Source: JBNKHH01 sp050290245 (GTDB taxonomy: Bacteria > Pseudomonadota > Alphaproteobacteria > Rhodobacterales > Rhodobacteraceae). From it: a stretch of DNA of 12,567 nucleotides. Both the position numbers and the translations under genes were made by a program. The notes under the pieces are model-generated. The model ran no database searches, was not told the DNA's origin, and saw nothing but the letters and a program-made list of their open reading frames with translations. The first letter of the stretch is position 1; every line of letters begins with the position of its first letter. Positions 1 to 6,728 of this stretch are shown piece after piece. Location of the stretch: contig JBNKHH010000036.1 in NCBI GenBank assembly GCA_050290245.1, positions 1-12,567 on the forward strand, in the 5' to 3' direction.

Positions 1-321
1 GGACAGGCCCGCCGGATCATGGGTGCGAAAGCCTTGGAACCCTTCGCGCCGCGGGAGGTTCTGCCGGGTCCCGCCGTTTCAACCCGCGAGGATCTGATAC
101 GTGCGGTGGGCGACATCGCCACGACCATTTTTCACCCGGTCGGGACATGCCGGATGGGCAGCGACGAGGCTGCTGTCGTGGATGACCGTCTGCGGGTGCG
201 CGGGTTGTCGGGCCTGCGCGTGGTGGACGCCTCGATCATGCCGAAGATCGTCTCAGGCAACACGGCCTCGCCGGTTGTGATGATCGCCGAGAAGGCTGCC
301 GACATGATCCTCAATGGTTGA
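1..321 (+). CDS. GMC-family oxidoreductase (choline/alcohol dehydrogenase type), C-terminal fragment
   Basis: This is the 3' end of a gene that begins before the window; the frame is open from base 1, so the ATG at 19 is internal. About 106 residues are visible and match the GMC C-terminal domain. The motif HPVGTCRMG carries the conserved active-site His (codon at 133), and the segment VVDASIMPKIVSGNTASPVVMIAEKAADMI carries the second conserved active-site position, here Asn in GNTA (codon at 259). GMC enzymes are FAD-dependent and oxidise alcohols, including choline and sugars or polyols; nothing in this fragment tells the substrate. It ends 73 bases before the convergent GntR gene. A role in the same polyol or sugar-acid metabolism as the operon at 1385-6694 is possible but is only a guess from proximity. 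Confidence 0.9.
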   Translation, partial: GQARRIMGAKALEPFAPREVLPGPAVSTREDLIRAVGDIATTIFHPVGTCRMGSDEAAVVDDRLRVRGLSGLRVVDASIMPKIVSGNTASPVVMIAEKAADMILNG

Positions 322-394
322 ATTTGAAGGCATGATTAGGCGTTTGGGGTCTGTTTGGACACACCACCGCACAAGGTCGGCCGAAGCAGGTGGG

Positions 395-1282
395 TCAGTT
401 CGTGGATGAGTTGAGCAGGGTCTGCCGCGCCGATGCCAGGTGCGCGCGGCAGGCCAGGTCAATGATCTTGGGGTTTCGGGTGAACAGCGCGTCGATATAG
501 GTCAGGTGTTCGGTGATCGCGACCTCGTTTCGTTGCCGCTCGTCCTTTTTGTTCCACTGGTAATGATAGTGGAATATCAAAGCGTTGATGTCGCTGAAAC
601 TGTTGATGAAACGGTTGGGCGAGGCCGAGTGAATAAAGCGGTGGAAGGCGCTGTCGAGTTCGGAAAAGTCGTGGTAGCGCTCGTCAATCTGATCCTGGAT
701 GGCGAGGTGGCGCTGGCGCAGGTCTTCCAGTCCGGCCCAGGCCGGAGACGTGCCTGGCAGCGCACCGAAGGCCAGCGCCGAGCGAAGTTCGAACATCTCG
801 CGGATCTCGAAAAGCTCCATTGCGAAGGCTGGGGTAAACCCCTTGAAGACCCATCCGCCATTCGCCCGGCGTTCGATTAGCCCAAAGCGCTGAAACCGGT
901 TCAGGAATTCGCGAATGCTATTGGTTGCGACACCGAACTGTCGGGCCAGTTCAAGCTCGTTGATCGCGGCCCCGGGACAGGTGTCATCTTTCAGCATCCA
1001 GTGCATGAACATACCTTCGACCTGCTCGGGCATCGACACGGTTTCTTCCTGCGGGAAGCGTGGCAGGCTGGCACTGCAGGGGCCCACCTGCCTTTCGCGA
1101 CCCTCGCCGCAGATGGCACCAAGCTCTCTGAGCCCGTCAATAACCTTTCGGACCGTAGTCCGACTGACCCGCAGGTGTTTGCCAAGCTGGTGTTCCGATG
1201 GCAGCGGATCGCCTTCGTTCAGCGCTGAAAGCACGTCCAGCATTTCGTTATGCGCGCGTTTGTAAATTGTGTCGGATTTCAT
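395..1282 (-). CDS. GntR-family regulator with tandem winged-helix domains and an FCD domain
   Basis: This 295-aa cytoplasmic transcription factor probably controls the divergent sugar/sugar-acid operon starting at 1385. Residues about 5-65 form a GntR winged helix (LPSE at 27-30, recognition helix VSRTTVR at 39-45). Residues about 85-148 form a second GntR-like winged helix (INELELARQFGVATNSIREFL at 107-127, then a wing ending near GGWVF). Residues about 152-292 are an all-helical FCD domain with the usual metal/ligand residues Asp210, His214, His259 and His281. Family members of this type are typically 220-250 aa with one winged helix, so the extra N-terminal domain is unusual. FCD regulators commonly respond to organic or sugar acids (FadR, UxuR, LldR are known examples), which fits the neighbouring dehydrogenases. 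No clear Shine-Dalgarno precedes the ATG; Met14 is an alternative start, but the upstream one covers the full first domain. Confidence 0.88.
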   Translation of the reverse strand: MKSDTIYKRAHNEMLDVLSALNEGDPLPSEHQLGKHLRVSRTTVRKVIDGLRELGAICGEGRERQVGPCSASLPRFPQEETVSMPEQVEGMFMHWMLKDDTCPGAAINELELARQFGVATNSIREFLNRFQRFGLIERRANGGWVFKGFTPAFAMELFEIREMFELRSALAFGALPGTSPAWAGLEDLRQRHLAIQDQIDERYHDFSELDSAFHRFIHSASPNRFINSFSDINALIFHYHYQWNKKDERQRNEVAITEHLTYIDALFTRNPKIIDLACRAHLASARQTLLNSSTN

Positions 1283-1289
1283 CGAAGAA

Positions 1290-1299
1290 CCAAATTTGG
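1290..1299. promoter_or_regulatory. 10-bp perfect palindrome in the gntR/permease intergenic region (possible operator)
   Basis: CCAAATTTGG is a perfect palindrome lying 7 bases upstream of the gntR start codon, at the edge of the AT-rich region between two divergent genes. Position and symmetry suit an operator for the GntR regulator or another factor, but no second copy was found nearby and a 10-bp palindrome can occur by chance. Confidence 0.3.
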
Positions 1300-1330
1300 A
1301 TGGTCTTTTTATGAGTTAAATACAAGTTGC

Positions 1331-1358
1331 TTTCAAGCTCAAGGATGTTTTTTATCAT
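1331..1358 (+). promoter_or_regulatory. Possible promoter of the sugar-type ABC operon
   Basis: The stretch 1283-1384 is much richer in A+T than its surroundings. TATCAT at 1353-1358 matches five of six -10 consensus bases and would give a start near 1365, just ahead of the ribosome-binding site. A weak -35 (TTTCAA at 1331-1336) lies 16 bases upstream, as expected for a regulated promoter. TATACT at 1362-1367 is a better -10 match but would start transcription inside the Shine-Dalgarno sequence. Confidence 0.3.
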
Positions 1359-1384
1359 TAATATACTGTTTGGGAGGGAAAAGA

Positions 1385-2425
1385 GTGTCGAACGACGCGG
1401 AGAATGTCGGATCGGCCGTAGCGCAGGGCGACGGAGCGAGGCCTGGTGGGGTGGTTCTGGCGCTCAAACTGCTAAGCGCCGGTCCCATTCTGATCCTGCT
1501 GCTGCTGATTGCCGTGATCGGGCTGACGGTTCCGAACTTCCTCAAACCCATCAATATTGGCAATATCCTGGCTCAAACTGCGGTCATCGCGATCGTCGCG
1601 ATGGGCCAGCAGATCGTGATCCTGACGCGGGGGATTGATCTGTCGGTCGGCTCAAACCTGGCGTTGGCCACCGTGGTTGGCGGGCTGGTGTTCCGCGGGG
1701 TGGATTCTTCGGCGGCCGTCATTCTCGCCATGGTCGGCACCGGCATGGTGGTGGGTCTCGTCAACGGCATGTTTTATGTCTACGGTCGCCTGCCACACCC
1801 GTTCATCATCACCCTTGCGACGCTGTCGATCTGCCGAGGACTGGCGCTTGAGATCGCGCCTGGTCATACCACCATGCGCGGAATGCCGGACGCGATCAGC
1901 GCCCTGGGGAACGCCAGTTTCGCGGGCATCCCGGCCTCGTTCTTCGTGGTGGCGGCGGTGGGCCTTGTCCTTCTGACGATCTGCAAGTTCATGGTCTGGG
2001 GGCGCTGGCTTTATGCCGTCGGCGGCGATCCGGTGGCCGCGCGCGAGATGGGTATTCCGGTCAAAGGCGTACTGGTGTCGGCCTATGTGCTGGCCGGGCT
2101 TTGCGCCGGGATCGGTGCGGTCGTTCTTGCGGGGCGAACCGCCGCAAGTTCACCGCTCTACGGAAATCTCCTGGAGCTCGACACCATCGCAGCGGTTATC
2201 ATCGGCGGCGCGAGTTTCCTTGGCGGTCGCGGACATCTGGGCCACGCGCTGATCGGTGCGGCGATGATCGGCGTGATCCGGAATGCGCTCAATCTTATGG
2301 GCGTCGATGTCTATTTCCAGATGATCGCAATCGGCGTCATCATTGTGATAGCGGTGGAATCCGACGTGCTGCGCAACCATCTCGAAGCCCGCGCCCGCAT
2401 GCTTCAGGCAAGGAGCGGGTCATGA
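1385..2425 (+). CDS. Sugar-type ABC transporter permease (RbsC/FrcC-like, BPD_transp_2 family)
   Basis: This inner-membrane permease of a class-2 sugar importer has 346 aa if translation starts at GTG 1385. That start is chosen because GGAGGG at 1373-1378 sits six bases ahead of it; the frame is open further upstream, but there it would cross the promoter region and the start of the divergent gntR. After a polar N-terminus (about 25 residues) the protein is almost wholly hydrophobic, with about 8-10 membrane segments. Family hallmarks are GIDLSVGS (83-90) and the loop ELDTIAAVIIGGASFLGGRG (264-283), which contacts the ATPase in RbsC-type permeases. The stop overlaps the next gene's ATG by 4 bases (ATGA). 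Partners are the ATPase at 2422 and the binding protein at 3254. The substrate cannot be read from the permease itself. Confidence 0.93.
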   Translation: MSNDAENVGSAVAQGDGARPGGVVLALKLLSAGPILILLLLIAVIGLTVPNFLKPINIGNILAQTAVIAIVAMGQQIVILTRGIDLSVGSNLALATVVGGLVFRGVDSSAAVILAMVGTGMVVGLVNGMFYVYGRLPHPFIITLATLSICRGLALEIAPGHTTMRGMPDAISALGNASFAGIPASFFVVAAVGLVLLTICKFMVWGRWLYAVGGDPVAAREMGIPVKGVLVSAYVLAGLCAGIGAVVLAGRTAASSPLYGNLLELDTIAAVIIGGASFLGGRGHLGHALIGAAMIGVIRNALNLMGVDVYFQMIAIGVIIVIAVESDVLRNHLEARARMLQARSGS

Positions 2426-3183
2426 GTGGTGTTGGTGCGCCCGTGCTTTCCGTCCGCGACGCCACCAAGCGGTTCGGCGCAATCGAGGCGCTGCGCGGCG
2501 TCAGTTTGGACGCCTGGCGGGGCGAGATCCTGGCGCTTCTGGGCGATAACGGGGCGGGCAAGTCGACGCTCGTCAAATGTATCAGCGGCGTGCACCGGCT
2601 GGACGAGGGCGAGATCGCGATGGACGGCGAGCCGCTGGCGCTGACATCGCCTGCCGACGCCCGCCGGTCGGGGATCGAAACGGTCTATCAGGACCTTGCG
2701 CTGTTCGACAATCTCAGCCCCGCCCAGAACTTCTTCTGCGGGCGCGAGATTGCCGGGCCGGACTGGTTGCCGCGTCCGCTCAGGTTCCTCAAATCCCGCG
2801 CGATGAAGGCCGAGGCGGCGGAGGTCATCGACCGGCTGAAGGTCCGGCTGCCCCATGCCGACGCGCCGGTCGCGCGCATGTCGGGCGGACAGCGGCAGGC
2901 CATCGCGGTGGCCCGCGCCACTGTCTTCGCCCGTGACGTGGTGATCCTGGACGAACCAACAGCGGCGCTTGGCCTGCGCGAAAGCCGCAAGGTGCTGGAC
3001 CTGATGCTGCAGCTCAAGGCCGAGGGCAACGCGGTGATCCTGATCACCCACAACATGGAACAGGTGATCGAGCTGGCTGATCGCGCAGTCGTGCTGCGGC
3101 AGGGGCGCAAGGTCGGTGAATTGAAACCCGAAGAAGGAAACAAGAAAGATCTTGTCGCAATGATCGTCGGGGCTGAGGCGTGA
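2422..3183 (+). CDS. Sugar-type ABC transporter ATP-binding protein, single NBD (FrcA-like)
   Basis: This 253-aa cytoplasmic ATPase powers the importer formed with the permease at 1385. Seen directly: Walker A GDNGAGKST (41-49), Q-loop Gln90 (VYQD), signature MSGGQRQ (153-159), Walker B VVILDEP (173-179) and switch His210 (LITHNM). It has one nucleotide-binding domain, unlike the duplicated RbsA/XylG/MglA proteins, so two copies must pair, as described for the fructose importer FrcA. The start is the ATG overlapping the permease stop (ATGA); the frame is open further upstream, but that part overlaps the conserved permease and is not coding. A 70-base spacer with a hairpin separates it from the binding-protein gene. 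Confidence 0.94.
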   Translation: MSGVGAPVLSVRDATKRFGAIEALRGVSLDAWRGEILALLGDNGAGKSTLVKCISGVHRLDEGEIAMDGEPLALTSPADARRSGIETVYQDLALFDNLSPAQNFFCGREIAGPDWLPRPLRFLKSRAMKAEAAEVIDRLKVRLPHADAPVARMSGGQRQAIAVARATVFARDVVILDEPTAALGLRESRKVLDLMLQLKAEGNAVILITHNMEQVIELADRAVVLRQGRKVGELKPEEGNKKDLVAMIVGAEA

Positions 3184-3186
3184 GCG

Positions 3187-3219
3187 GGCCGGAAGGAAGG
3201 CACAGATCTTCCGCCGGCC
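3187..3219 (+). other. Intergenic hairpin between ATPase and binding-protein genes
   Basis: GGCCGG (3187-3192) pairs with CCGGCC (3214-3219), and an inner GGAAG (3195-3199) pairs with CTTCC (3208-3212) across a short internal loop. No T-run follows, so it is not a standard intrinsic terminator. It may act in mRNA processing or protection of the downstream binding-protein message. Confidence 0.45.
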
Positions 3220-3253
3220 GAGACTGCAAGACCCATCAACTGAGGAGGAAAGA

Positions 3254-4171
3254 ATGAGAATTTTGAAACGCTTGACCGGGATTGCCGTGGCTGCTGCCAT
3301 CGCATTCCCGGCCGCGGCGCAGGACGAGGTGAAGATCGGTTTCATCACCAAGTTCCCGGTGCCGTTCTTCGGCATCATGGAGGATGCGGCCAAGGCCTAT
3401 GCCGCCGAGAATCCGGGCGTCGAAATCACCTATGGCCAGGGCCAGTCGGCGACTGACATCGAAGGTCAGATCGCTCTGATCGAGTCGATGGTCACCAATG
3501 GCGTGCAGGGCATCGCCATCACGCCAGTCGATCCGACCGTCGCCTCGACGCTGGACCGCGCCATCGCAAACGGCGTCAAGGTCGTGCTGATGGACAACAA
3601 CATCCCCGACTGGGACGGCAAGACCGCGCTGGCGACAACCGACAACTATGCCGCTGGCGTGATTGCCGGTCAGTACCTCGCATCGGTTCTGTCTGATGGC
3701 GACACGCTGGGCATTCTGGAAGGCGTACCGGGCGTTCCCGCTCTGGACGACCGGGTGAACGGGATGCTGGAAGGGCTGGGCGACGTGAAACCAGAGATCG
3801 TCGGCCGTATGGCAACCAACTGCACCGAGGAACTGGGTATCTCGGGCGCCGAGGATCTGTTGACGGCAAACCCGGAGCTGAAGGCGATCTATTCCGCCTG
3901 CGGTCCCCCGGCAGCGGGTGCGGCGCGTGCGATCCAGAACGCCGGTATCTCGGGCGACGCCATCGTGCTGGTCGGCTTCGACTTCTGCTGCGGCGAGGCC
4001 GAAGCGCTGGAAGCCGGGATCGAAGATGCCACCGTGGCGCAGTTTCCGTCCAAGATGGCAAGCCTCGGCGTTGACGCCCTGGTCAAGGCGATCAGGGGCG
4101 AAGAAGTTTCGTCGCTCATCGACTCGGGCGCCGCTTTGGTGACAAAAGACAACATGGCGGACTTCCAGTAG
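3254..4171 (+). CDS. Periplasmic sugar-binding protein of ABC importer (Peripla_BP_4 / RbsB-like)
   Basis: This 305-aa binding protein delivers its ligand to the importer encoded just upstream. A strong Shine-Dalgarno (GGAGGAA at 3244-3250) precedes the ATG. Residues 1-22 are a Sec signal peptide (KR, hydrophobic core, AAA before QDE), so the mature protein starts near Q23. The rest fits the two-lobed ribose/galactose-binding fold: a VKIGFITKFPVPFFGIMEDAAK start, ALIESMVTNGVQGIAITPVDP, the inter-lobe region around NNIPDWDG, and a C-terminal lobe with IVLVGFDFCCGEAEAL. Length is normal for the family. It carries four cysteines in the mature part (190, 216, 245, 246), more than usual for this fold. 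The gene is followed by a strong hairpin (4183-4208). Substrate is unknown; the downstream dehydrogenases suggest a polyol, sugar or sugar acid. Confidence 0.93.
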   Translation: MRILKRLTGIAVAAAIAFPAAAQDEVKIGFITKFPVPFFGIMEDAAKAYAAENPGVEITYGQGQSATDIEGQIALIESMVTNGVQGIAITPVDPTVASTLDRAIANGVKVVLMDNNIPDWDGKTALATTDNYAAGVIAGQYLASVLSDGDTLGILEGVPGVPALDDRVNGMLEGLGDVKPEIVGRMATNCTEELGISGAEDLLTANPELKAIYSACGPPAAGAARAIQNAGISGDAIVLVGFDFCCGEAEALEAGIEDATVAQFPSKMASLGVDALVKAIRGEEVSSLIDSGAALVTKDNMADFQ

Positions 4172-4182
4172 TCCCTTCCCCT

Positions 4183-4208
4183 GGGGCCGGTGCGGATGTA
4201 CCGGCCCC
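4183..4208 (+). other. Strong GC hairpin after the sugar-binding-protein gene (attenuator or mRNA-stabiliser candidate)
   Basis: GGGGCCGGT (4183-4191) and ACCGGCCCC (4200-4208) form a perfect 9-bp stem with an 8-base loop, 11 bases after the stop codon. No T-run follows. In sugar importers such as the mal operon, hairpins behind the binding-protein gene shield its mRNA from 3' decay and lower downstream expression; the same role is inferred here. Confidence 0.6.
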
Positions 4209-4232
4209 GCCACCAGACTGGCAGAAACGAAA

Positions 4233-5240
4233 ATGACAGAAATTCACACGTTGCGGAAAGTCGAAGCTCTGGTCTGTGCGTCGCCAGGCGCGCTTGCCGT
4301 CGAGGAGCGCGATGCACCCGTCGCGGGGCCGGGCGAGGCGCTGGTCCGCTCGCGGCGTGTCGGTATCTGCGGCACCGACTATCATATTTATGAAGGCAAG
4401 CACCCTTTCCTGGAATACCCGCGCGTGATGGGCCACGAATTGGCCGTTGAAATCGTCGAAGCGCCCGAAGGGTCCAGCTTCGCCCCGGGCGAAATCTGTT
4501 CGGTAAACCCTTACGTCTCCTGCGGCGATTGTCGGACCTGTCGGGCCGGCAAGCCCAACTGCTGCGAGAACATTTCCGTTCTTGGCGTGCATCGCGACGG
4601 TGGAATGACCGAGCTGTTCACGCTTCCGGCCCGCAACCTGGTCAAAACCGAGGGGCTGTCCGTGGACGATTGCGCGGTGATCGAGTTTCTGGCGATCGGG
4701 GCGCACGCTGTGCGCCGGTCGGCACTGCAAGCGGGTGCGAAGACACTTGTCGTGGGCGCAGGTCCGATTGGCCTCGGTGCGGCGCTTTTTGCGCGACTGG
4801 CCGGAGCGGAAGTGTCTGTCATGGATATCGATTCCGAGCGTTCGGCTCAGGTTGCTGAGATTGTGGGGGCCAGCCCGGTGCAGTCTGCGCCCGGAGAAGA
4901 ACTCTATGACGTGGTGTTCGACGCGACCGGCAGCAGGCCGGCGATGGAGGCGAGTTTCGCTCATGTCGCTGGCGGCGGCACATATGTCATGGTGGGTGTG
5001 ATGAAGGATGCGATTACCTTCTCGGACCCCGATTTCCACCGTCGCGAGATGACCCTGATGGCCAGCCGCAATGCCACAGCGCTGGATTTCGACCACGTGA
5101 TCGGAGCGATCCGCGGCGGCCAGGTGGATGTCGCCCGGATCATCACGCACCGGACACCACTTGCCGATGCCCCGCGTGACTTGGCGCTTTGGGCCACCGA
5201 GAAAGTCGGTCTGATCAAGGCCGTGATAGAGATCGGCTGA
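4233..5240 (+). CDS. Zinc-dependent NAD(P) dehydrogenase, RspB / L-gulonate 5-dehydrogenase-like
   Basis: This 335-aa cytosolic medium-chain dehydrogenase oxidises a secondary alcohol of a polyol or sugar acid. Catalytic-zinc residues are visible: Cys46 (ICGTD), His68-Glu69 (GHE) and Glu151 (VIEFLAIGAHAV). The structural zinc site is complete: Cys97, Cys100, Cys103, Cys111. The Rossmann motif is GAGPIG (175-180), and Asp198 (VMDID) ends the second strand, which favours NAD over NADP. By eye it resembles E. coli RspB (shared pattern: ICG-D-HIY-G, PRV-GHE, VSCG-C--C--GKPN-C, VLGVH-DGG). RspB relatives include L-gulonate 5-dehydrogenases that make D-fructuronate; other polyol dehydrogenases of this family remain possible. 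It has a weak ribosome-binding site behind the hairpin at 4183-4208. Its stop overlaps the next ATG by one base (TGATG), so the two dehydrogenases are probably co-translated. Confidence 0.87.
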   Translation: MTEIHTLRKVEALVCASPGALAVEERDAPVAGPGEALVRSRRVGICGTDYHIYEGKHPFLEYPRVMGHELAVEIVEAPEGSSFAPGEICSVNPYVSCGDCRTCRAGKPNCCENISVLGVHRDGGMTELFTLPARNLVKTEGLSVDDCAVIEFLAIGAHAVRRSALQAGAKTLVVGAGPIGLGAALFARLAGAEVSVMDIDSERSAQVAEIVGASPVQSAPGEELYDVVFDATGSRPAMEASFAHVAGGGTYVMVGVMKDAITFSDPDFHRREMTLMASRNATALDFDHVIGAIRGGQVDVARIITHRTPLADAPRDLALWATEKVGLIKAVIEIG

Positions 5241-6694
5241 TGCAGCTTACTGAACGGACCGCGCGGCTGCCCTACGATCGGGCAAACGTCATTCCCGGCA
5301 TATTGCATATCGGGGTCGGTGCGTTCTTCCGTGCACACGCTGCCACCTATATCGACAGCCTTCTGGACAATGACCCGGCGTGGGGCGTCATCGGCGTGTC
5401 GATGCGGCGGCCTGATACGCGCGATGCGCTGGGACCGCAGGATTTCTGCTATACCGTTGCGATACGCGGTCCGAACGGGACGGATTACCGGGTTGTGGGG
5501 GCGCTGCTGGACATCCTCGACGCTAATACGCAGGGCGCGCAGATCATGTCCGCGCTTTGCGATCCGCGTATCCGCATCGTGTCGCTCACGGTGACGGAAA
5601 AGGGCTATTGCCACGACCCGGCGACTGGCCGCATTGACCCGCGTCACCCGGATATCCGCCACGACCTCGACCACCCGGAGGACCCGGTCAGCGTACCGGG
5701 TCTGCTTGTGCGGGCGTTGGAACTTCGCCGCGACGCGGGCGTGCCGCCGTTCACTGTTCTGTCCTGCGACAACTTGCCGGAGAACGGTCGCACCACCGCC
5801 GAGGTGGTCGCCGGTTTCGCTGCTTTGCGGGATCCCATGTTGGAAGCCTTTGTCCGGAGCGATGTGCACTTCCCTTCGACAATGGTTGACCGGATCGTGC
5901 CCGCCACCACTGACGCGGATCGTGCAGATGTCGCGGAAGAAACCGGTCGGGAAGACGCATGGCCGGTGGTAACGGAGCCGTTCACGCAATGGGTTGTCGA
6001 GGATGATTTCCCGACCGGTCGACCCGATTTCGCGCGCGTCGGCGTGGAAATGGTCGAAGACGTGACCGACTACGAACTGATGAAGCTCAGGATGCTCAAC
6101 GGCTCTCATTCGACGCTGGCCTATCTTGGTTATCTCGCCGGGTGCGAAACGATCAGCGACACCATGGAAATCCTCGCGCTGAAGCGGCTGGTGCGTGACA
6201 TGATGCTGGAGGAAATCACTCCGACCCTGCCGGCCTCGCTGGGCGACATGACGGAGTATGCCAACGAGCTGATCGAGCGATTTGAAAACCCGTCGCTGCG
6301 GCACAGGACCTGGCAGATTGCGATGGATGGGAGCCAGAAGTTGCCGCAGCGGCTGTTGGGTACAATCCGCGACCGCATTGCGCGGGGCCAGCCAATCGAG
6401 CGTCTATCTCTCGGCGTTGCCGCCTGGATGCGTTACGTCACCGGCGTCGATGAGGCGGGGCAACCGATCGACGTGCGCGACCCGCTGTCCGAACGGCTGC
6501 GCAGTGTCTACGAGCAAACCGGGCGGGATGCCGAGGCACTCGCCGCTCGGTTGATGGAGATCGAGGAGATCTTCGGTGACGACCTGCGCGGCAGCGAGGC
6601 TTTGCGCGGTCCTGTCGTGCGGCATCTGGAAAGCCTTTTCGCGCGCGGCGCAGGTGCCACCGTAGAGGGTTTCGACCCTTATCCGGGACGTTAG
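5240..6694 (+). CDS. Mannitol dehydrogenase / fructuronate reductase-family oxidoreductase (MtlK/UxuB-like)
   Basis: This 484-aa member of the polyol-specific long-chain dehydrogenase family is close to the usual 480-495 aa. These enzymes interconvert a ketose or ketouronate and its polyol or hexonate with NAD(P)H: mannitol/fructose, arabitol/xylulose, or D-mannonate/D-fructuronate (UxuB). The N-terminal Rossmann domain starts with GILHIGVGAFFRAHAATYID (about 20-39), including the typical G-x-G-x-F-x-R-x-H. The C-terminal domain has the catalytic signature KLRMLNGSH: Lys282, Asn287, His290, spaced as in Pseudomonas mannitol dehydrogenase. The start is the ATG overlapping the previous stop; the frame is open further upstream, but that part lies inside the preceding enzyme. 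Pairing with an RspB-like enzyme suggests fructuronate/mannonate chemistry, but a polyol substrate is equally compatible. Confidence 0.9.
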   Translation: MQLTERTARLPYDRANVIPGILHIGVGAFFRAHAATYIDSLLDNDPAWGVIGVSMRRPDTRDALGPQDFCYTVAIRGPNGTDYRVVGALLDILDANTQGAQIMSALCDPRIRIVSLTVTEKGYCHDPATGRIDPRHPDIRHDLDHPEDPVSVPGLLVRALELRRDAGVPPFTVLSCDNLPENGRTTAEVVAGFAALRDPMLEAFVRSDVHFPSTMVDRIVPATTDADRADVAEETGREDAWPVVTEPFTQWVVEDDFPTGRPDFARVGVEMVEDVTDYELMKLRMLNGSHSTLAYLGYLAGCETISDTMEILALKRLVRDMMLEEITPTLPASLGDMTEYANELIERFENPSLRHRTWQIAMDGSQKLPQRLLGTIRDRIARGQPIERLSLGVAAWMRYVTGVDEAGQPIDVRDPLSERLRSVYEQTGRDAEALAARLMEIEEIFGDDLRGSEALRGPVVRHLESLFARGAGATVEGFDPYPGR

Positions 6695-6705
6695 GCACGG
6701 TCCGG
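6683..6705. terminator. Weak hairpin between convergent operon end and rpiR
   Basis: CCG-G-GAC (6683-6689) can pair with GTCCGG (6700-6705) around a loop that includes the dehydrogenase stop codon, followed by the pyrimidine-rich stretch 6706-6719. It is the only terminator-like structure I see in the short gap between the two convergent genes; the bulge makes it a weak call. Confidence 0.25.
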
Positions 6706-6728
6706 CTCTTTACCCTTTGCTGCCAGCC

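Noticed and set aside
322..394. Terminator between the convergent GMC and gntR genes
   Set aside because: No stem with a T-run on either strand could be found in this gap.
1323..1343. Three CAAG copies upstream of the permease
   Set aside because: Spacing is irregular and four-base repeats are expected by chance.
1362..1367. TATACT as -10 of the sugar-type operon
   Set aside because: Transcription would begin inside the Shine-Dalgarno sequence of the permease gene; TATCAT at 1353 fits better.
2101..2421. N-terminal extension of the sugar-type ATPase frame
   Set aside because: It overlaps the conserved end of the permease and is Arg-rich without ABC character; the ATGA overlap start at 2422 is natural.
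2404..3393. 329-codon minus-strand frame
   Set aside because: Shadow of the sugar-type ATPase gene and of the start of the binding-protein gene; the plus-strand frame carries all ABC motifs.
3236..4213. 325-codon minus-strand frame
   Set aside because: Exact mirror of the binding-protein gene; no family resemblance and low-complexity composition.
4116..5150. 344-codon open frame on the minus strand
   Set aside because: Antisense to the zinc dehydrogenase, whose zinc and NAD residues are all intact; no domain seen in the antisense product.
4961..6304. 447-codon open frame on the minus strand
   Set aside because: It lies antisense to two convincing dehydrogenase genes, its translation is rich in R, H and V without a recognisable domain, and GC-rich codon use commonly leaves the opposite frame open.
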